Positions 60,154-64,000 of a stretch of DNA of 64,000 nucleotides are shown piece by piece. The notes beneath the pieces are model-generated. The model saw only the letters and a list, made by a program, of their open reading frames with translations. It was not told where the DNA came from and did no database searches. The stretch covers positions 1,009,925 to 1,073,924 of the forward strand of contig NZ_JH806632.1 in assembly GCF_000295095.1 (NCBI RefSeq), read 5' to 3'. Source of the DNA: Actinomyces timonensis DSM 23838 (GTDB lineage Bacteria; Actinomycetota; Actinomycetes; Actinomycetales; Actinomycetaceae). Position numbers and translations under genes: made by a program. Positions within the stretch are counted from its first letter, which is position 1, and every line of letters begins with the position of its first letter.

Positions 60154-61299
60154 CTAGGACTTCTTCTTCCCCTTCTTCTCCGAGTCCCGTGAGCCGTCGT
60201 AGGCCTCGAGGATCCGCTCGATCGGGCTGGAGTACTGCGACGCCGTCGCCAGGCCGCTCCAGCGCACGCGCGCGGCCTGGATGCCCGGGGAGAAAACGTT
60301 GAGGCGGATGGTGGCGGCGGGGTTGTAGGACCCCGCCGACGGCGCACCTGCCCGCCCGCCACCGGCCCCGCCGTCGGCCCCCTCGTCCTCCCACGTGCCG
60401 GAGTACTCGAAGCGGTCATCGTCGTCGGGCAGCTTCCAGGTGCTGATGTACTTCCGGTAGTACTCGAGCCCCTCCTTCTTGCCACCCGAGCCCTCGGCGG
60501 CGAGCGCGCCGCGGGCAAGGGCGTCGGCGCGGCCGCGGATCTCGGCCGCCATCGCGTCGAGCTCGTCGAGGGCGGCGCCGGGGGCCAGGGAGCCGGAAGC
60601 GAGCCGAGCGCGCAGGGCGGTCAGCCGAGCGCCGCAGACGCGGGCCCAGCCGAGCTCGGAGTCGATGGTGGCGGCGCTGACGGCGTCGCCCGCCTCCTCG
60701 CTAAGCGCGCGGAAGGTGCCCAGGTCCTCGCGCAGGGGCCCGCACTCGTTCTCCCAGGCCTCCTCCCAGCCCGGGGCGAGGGTGGGGAGGGTGGCGGCGT
60801 TGTGGACGGCGTCGTTGATGGCGCTCAGGCCGGAGACGTCGTCGCCCAGCTTCGTAGTGGCCTCCCTCATGGCGGGGTCGTACCAGTCGATCCAGCGCAT
60901 CCGGCCCATGCCCGCCACGAGCTTGCCGATGTGGCGCTGGCGCCCTTCCAACCAGTTCAGGCGATTGAGGACCTGGGCGCCGTGGGCGTCATCGGCGGGG
61001 ATGCGGGCGGCGTCGGCCCGCGCGGTCCCGGCGGTGGCCTCGGCTCGCGCGTAGAACTCCTGGGCCTGGCGGAGCCGCTTGCGTCCCTGCCTCAGCGGGG
61101 AGATGAACTGGTCCTCCACGATGAGGGCGCCGCAGCCGAGCAGCACGACGACGATGATCCAGGCGTCCACGTCGAGATCCAGCATGAGCGCGCCGACGAT
61201 GGGGATGATGAAGAACATCGCCGTGATGACGCCCATGGGGACGAGGGCGCGGATGGCGCGGCGCGCGGAGGGCTGCGGGAATGTGGTTGGGGAACTCAC
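60154..61299 (-). CDS. Membrane protein of unknown function with two N-terminal helices (381 aa)
   Basis: GTG 61299. Two helices at about 20-65 (LVPMGVITAMFFIIPIVGAL, DAWIIVVVLLGCGALIVE) form a hairpin in the membrane. A long helical cytoplasmic part follows (RQGRKRLRQAQEFYARAEAT, LGWARVCGARLTALRARLAS), probably coiled-coil. The C-terminal region contains LEYYRKYISTWKLPDDDD and ends in a Lys-rich tail KKGKKKS. I know no family for it. It is followed by the DUF5926 gene 50 bases downstream, so the two may be cotranscribed. Confidence 0.75.
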   Translation of the reverse strand: MSSPTTFPQPSARRAIRALVPMGVITAMFFIIPIVGALMLDLDVDAWIIVVVLLGCGALIVEDQFISPLRQGRKRLRQAQEFYARAEATAGTARADAARIPADDAHGAQVLNRLNWLEGRQRHIGKLVAGMGRMRWIDWYDPAMREATTKLGDDVSGLSAINDAVHNAATLPTLAPGWEEAWENECGPLREDLGTFRALSEEAGDAVSAATIDSELGWARVCGARLTALRARLASGSLAPGAALDELDAMAAEIRGRADALARGALAAEGSGGKKEGLEYYRKYISTWKLPDDDDRFEYSGTWEDEGADGGAGGGRAGAPSAGSYNPAATIRLNVFSPGIQAARVRWSGLATASQYSSPIERILEAYDGSRDSEKKGKKKS

Positions 61300-61333
61300 G
61301 GCCGCAGGTTACCCGCCCCGGGATCGCGCCGTT

Positions 61334-61729
61334 TCAGGGGCGGACGGCGATGGCCTCGATCTCCACGCCGGCGCCCAGGGGCAGGGCGGCGACGCCGAAG
61401 GCGGCCCGGGCGGGCAGGACCTCGCCCGTGAAGTAGCGGGCGTAGACCTCGTTGACGGCGGCGAAGTCGGCGATGTCGGCGAGCAGGACGGTGGTCTTGA
61501 CGACGTGCTCGTAGCCCAGGCCCGCCTCGGCGAGGATCGCGCCCACGTTCTTCAGGGACTGCTCGGCCTGGGCGGCGATTCCGCCGTCGACGAGCGCGCC
61601 GGTGGCGGGGTCGAGCGGCACCTGGCCGGAGACGAAGACGAGGGAGCCGGGGGCGTCGGCGGCGCTCACGCCCTGGGAGTAGGGGCCGACGGCGGCCGGG
61701 GCCTGGGTGGTGGCGATACGGGTGGGCAT
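61334..61729 (-). CDS. RidA-family enamine/imine deaminase (131 aa)
   Basis: A YjgF/YER057c/UK114 protein that hydrolyses reactive enamines such as 2-aminoacrylate formed by PLP enzymes. The start is ATG 61729 after GGAAGGAC, giving the usual length. The typical N-terminal VGPYSQGV, then VFVSGQVPLDPATG, and PARAAFGVAALPLGAGVEIEAIA with the catalytic Arg are present. Genes for PLP enzymes such as the trans-sulfuration enzyme at 19.6 kb would produce its substrates. Confidence 0.93.
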   Translation of the reverse strand: MPTRIATTQAPAAVGPYSQGVSAADAPGSLVFVSGQVPLDPATGALVDGGIAAQAEQSLKNVGAILAEAGLGYEHVVKTTVLLADIADFAAVNEVYARYFTGEVLPARAAFGVAALPLGAGVEIEAIAVRP

Positions 61730-61876
61730 GGGCAGTCCTTCCGGGGACGGGGCTCGCGGGCCTCCAGTAACGTGGCGGCTACCACTGTAGAGCGCCCGGG
61801 CGGGCCGCCGGATGCTGGCGTCCGCGGGCCGAGCGGCGGCGGAGGCGGGCACTCAGCGCGCACCAGCGGCGGAGAG

Positions 61877-62860
61877 ATGAGGATGATGATGGAGCACGAG
61901 CCCAGCGCGCCTGGGGGGTGGATGGGCCGCGCCCGATCCGGGCTGGCCAGCGCCGCGGGCGCGACCGCCCACGCGGCCGCGGGCGCCGCCGGTGCCGCTG
62001 CGGGCGCCGTCGGATCAGGGGCGGTCAGCGCCGCGGGCGCCGCCTACACGCGGGCCCGCAAAGCCGTGCCCGGGACCCTCGCGCTCACCGAGCCGCTGCG
62101 CGGCACGCCCCTTGAGCGGCGCCTGGCCACGGCCCTTCACACCACGGCGCACGCGCGTGGCCCGGGCTCACAAGCCATGAGCGCCAATCCCTTGCGCCGG
62201 GGTTTCCGCGTCGGGGCGAGACTCCACCGGCGCGTGCGCCGCGAGGGCTACCGGCCGTCGTCGGCGGGGCTGGACGTCGAGGAGCTCGTCCGCGTCCACG
62301 GCGCCCTCCTGCCCAAGATCGCCGACGGGACCCTCCGGCCGCCGTCGTCCTCCCGCCCCGATAAGACGGTCGCCACGGCCATGGGCTCCGCCGTCGGCGA
62401 GCTCCACCAGATCGACGTCGACGCTGAGGACGCGGCACTCGGCGCCCTGGGGTGGACGCGCCTGTGCGTGGATACCGATGAGGTCCGGGCGCGGCGGGTG
62501 CTGTCCGTGGTGCACGCCTACCACCTGGACATCCTCGTCAGCCTTGTGGGCGCTGGCCCGGAGGAGTACGCGGCCGACATGCGCCTTCTCCTGCCCCATG
62601 GCCTGCCCCCACAGGTCCAGGCGGCGCTGGGCGAGGCGTCCTGGCCGGTGATCCGGCTGCACCTGCTGGGCGCGGGGCGCGTCGCCGTCGACGATGGCAG
62701 CGGATTGCTCGTGCGGACCTTCCCGGACTGCCCCCACAAGTGGACCGGCTCCCTGCTGGTGGAGAACGGCCGGGTGACGCGCGCCGAGCTCGAGATCCGG
62801 CGCCGCCCCAACGTGGCCGCCAACGCGCTCAACGTCGTCAGCGACTTCATTGAGGGCTGA
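61877..62860 (+). CDS. Unrecognised Ala/Gly-rich N-terminal, mixed-fold C-terminal protein (327 aa)
   Basis: The ATG at 61877 (others at 61883, 61886 and 61889) follows GGAGAG. Residues about 15-70 are an amphipathic Ala/Gly stretch (SAAGATAHAAAGAAGAAAGA) that could lie on a membrane surface or be a flexible linker. A globular part from about 100 on contains LDVEELVRVHGALLPKIADG, GWTRLCVDTDEVRARRVLSV, WPVIRLHLLGAGRVAVDDGS and ends NALNVVSDFIEG. No motif is familiar. It reads toward pgm with a 102-base gap. Confidence 0.6.
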   Translation: MRMMMEHEPSAPGGWMGRARSGLASAAGATAHAAAGAAGAAAGAVGSGAVSAAGAAYTRARKAVPGTLALTEPLRGTPLERRLATALHTTAHARGPGSQAMSANPLRRGFRVGARLHRRVRREGYRPSSAGLDVEELVRVHGALLPKIADGTLRPPSSSRPDKTVATAMGSAVGELHQIDVDAEDAALGALGWTRLCVDTDEVRARRVLSVVHAYHLDILVSLVGAGPEEYAADMRLLLPHGLPPQVQAALGEASWPVIRLHLLGAGRVAVDDGSGLLVRTFPDCPHKWTGSLLVENGRVTRAELEIRRRPNVAANALNVVSDFIEG

Positions 62861-62908
62861 TCCTGTCCCAGGTGGGCGACCGCCCGTCCCGCTACCCGCG
62901 CTGATTCC

Positions 62909-62923
62909 GTCCACCCGGTGGAC
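62909..62923. promoter_or_regulatory. 15-bp palindrome upstream of pgm
   Basis: GTCCACC-C-GGTGGAC, perfect arms of seven bases around one, 40 bases before the pgm start. It may be an operator or the end signal of the preceding gene. Confidence 0.4.
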
Positions 62924-62962
62924 ATGCTCGGCATAGCCAGTGGCCTGTGACACACTGCCCTT

Positions 62963-64000
62963 ATGCACCCACGCGCAGGAACAGTTGCCCAGCCCGAGGA
63001 CCTCATCAACGTTGATGAGGTCACGTCCGCCTACTACGACCTCGTCCCCGACCCCGCCAACCCCGCCCAGAAGGTCGTCTTCGGCACCTCCGGGCACCGC
63101 GGCTCCTCTCTCGACACCGCCTTCAACGAGGCCCACATCGTCGCCACCACCGCGGCGATCGTCGAGTACCGCCGCTCCCAGGGAACCGACGGCGTCCTCT
63201 ACATCGGCCGCGACACGCACGCCCTGTCCGAGCCCGCCTGGCGCACCGCCATCGAGGTGCTCGCCGGGGCCGGCGTCACCACCGCCATCGACGCACGCGG
63301 CTCCTACACGCCCACCCCCGCCGTCTCGCACTCCATCCTCCTGGCCAACGGCGCCGGCACCGAGGCCGGCCCGCGCACCACCGGCCCGGGCCTGGCCGAC
63401 GGCATCGTCGTCACGCCCTCCCACAACCCCCCGCGCGACGGCGGCTTCAAGTACAACCCCCCGCACGGCGGCCCCGCCGACTCCGACGCCACGAGCTGGA
63501 TCGCGGCCCGCGCCAACGAGCTGCTCGCCTCCGGCTGGCGCGACGTGCCGCGCGTGCCGATCTCCGAGGCCCTCGAGGGGCCGCACGTCGTCAGGCACGA
63601 CTACCTCGAGACCTACGTCTCCGACCTCGAGAGCGTCATCGACATGGAGGCCATCCGCGCCGCCGGCGTGCGCATCGGCGCCGACCCGCTGGGCGGGGCC
63701 TCCGTGGACTACTGGGGCGCCATCGGCGAGCGCTACGGCCTCGAGCTCACCGTCGTCAACCCCGCAGTCGACCCCGCCTGGTCGTTCATGACGCTGGACT
63801 GGGACGGCAAGATCCGCATGGACTGCTCCTCCCCCAACGCCATGGCCTCCCTGCGCCAGGCCATGACCCCCGACGCCGAGGGGAACACCCCCTACGACGT
63901 CGCCACCGGGAACGACGCCGACTCCGACCGCCACGGCATCGTCACCCCCGACGGGCTCATGAACCCCAACCACTACCTCGCCGTCGCCATCGAGTACCTC
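62963..64000 (+). CDS. pgm: Phosphoglucomutase, 5' part (runs off the window, at least 346 aa)
   Basis: Interconverts glucose 1-phosphate and glucose 6-phosphate. ATG 62963 gives the usual start (AQPEDLINVDEVTSAYYDLV). VVFGTSGHRGSS is the family's first signature, IVVTPSHNPPRDGGFKYNPP carries the phosphoserine Ser, and GNDADSDRHGIV is the metal-binding DxDxD-type loop. The frame is open to the last base, so the 3' end is outside. It links glycogen and maltodextrin breakdown, as by the pullulanases, to glycolysis. A 24-bp palindrome lies in codons 13-20. Confidence 0.96.
   Translation, partial: MHPRAGTVAQPEDLINVDEVTSAYYDLVPDPANPAQKVVFGTSGHRGSSLDTAFNEAHIVATTAAIVEYRRSQGTDGVLYIGRDTHALSEPAWRTAIEVLAGAGVTTAIDARGSYTPTPAVSHSILLANGAGTEAGPRTTGPGLADGIVVTPSHNPPRDGGFKYNPPHGGPADSDATSWIAARANELLASGWRDVPRVPISEALEGPHVVRHDYLETYVSDLESVIDMEAIRAAGVRIGADPLGGASVDYWGAIGERYGLELTVVNPAVDPAWSFMTLDWDGKIRMDCSSPNAMASLRQAMTPDAEGNTPYDVATGNDADSDRHGIVTPDGLMNPNHYLAVAIEYL
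62999..63022. promoter_or_regulatory. 24-bp perfect palindrome inside the 5' end of pgm
   Basis: The left half GACCTCATCAAC (62999-63010) is followed directly by its exact complement GTTGATGAGGTC (63011-63022). The centre AACGTT is like that of LacI-family operators. It encodes D-L-I-N-V-D-E-V, codons 13-20, so the match could be partly chance. Confidence 0.5.

Overview
The window is GC-rich DNA from an actinobacterium. GTG starts, TANNNT-type -10 boxes, a GuaB1-type IMP dehydrogenase relative, a DUF5926 protein, a TAP-type secreted hydrolase, an OxyR regulator and large wall-associated S8 proteases fit the Actinomycetaceae (Actinomyces/Schaalia type). The genus is an inference.

Layout. 1-0.5 kb: a monocistronic gene for a tiny secreted peptide, between an operator-like dyad and a strong terminator. 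0.5-7.6 kb: two tandem pullulanase paralogues on the minus strand, one cytoplasmic and one secreted with cell-wall-binding repeats. 7.7-9.6 kb: an RloB/AAA-ATPase pair resembling AbiL-type phage defence. 9.8-19.2 kb: two tandem S8 proteases, the distal one intact (1764 aa) and the proximal one a decayed copy. 19.3-20.9 kb: a trans-sulfuration enzyme preceded by a Met-rich, apparently leaderless leader peptide. 20.9-23.6 kb: a Fic AMPylase with an operator-like region, and guaB1. 23.7-27.8 kb: a lipoprotein peptidase, tRNA-Arg and a secreted SGNH hydrolase. 27.9-30.4 kb: an unrecognised operon of a Tat-exported small protein and two paralogous membrane proteins, followed by a LuxR regulator. 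30.9-31.3 kb: two tRNA-Ser genes. 31.3-39.9 kb: AGE epimerase, an orphan solute-binding lipoprotein coupled to a HAD phosphatase and serS, then oxyR, a diacylglycerol-kinase-like gene and pheA. 40-52 kb: large membrane and surface proteins of unknown role and a GT2 glycosyltransferase. 52-59 kb: class I FBP aldolase, then a two-component system and an Fbp/Afu-type ABC transporter bracketed by related palindromes. 59-64 kb: DUF5926, a membrane protein, RidA, an unknown gene and the 5' part of pgm.

Themes. Carbohydrate handling recurs: pullulanases outside and inside the cell, AGE epimerase, FBP aldolase, phosphoglucomutase, and an ABC transporter whose binding protein looks more like a sugar-phosphate than a ferric binder. 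Surface proteins recur as well: S8 proteases, a repeat-bearing pullulanase, a Pro/Ala-rich wall-spanning protein and lipoproteins.

Intergenic DNA is rich in structure: a dispersed GAGACCGG palindrome family (four copies), a second palindrome family (two copies), 11-bp tandem repeats at several gene ends, and hairpins that contain stop codons. The best candidates for undescribed biology are the methionine-rich leader upstream of the trans-sulfuration gene, the Tat-protein/membrane-protein operon at 28.7-30.4 kb, the small Cys-loop peptide at 133-327 and the GAGACCGG repeat family. All calls are by reading; no database search was run.
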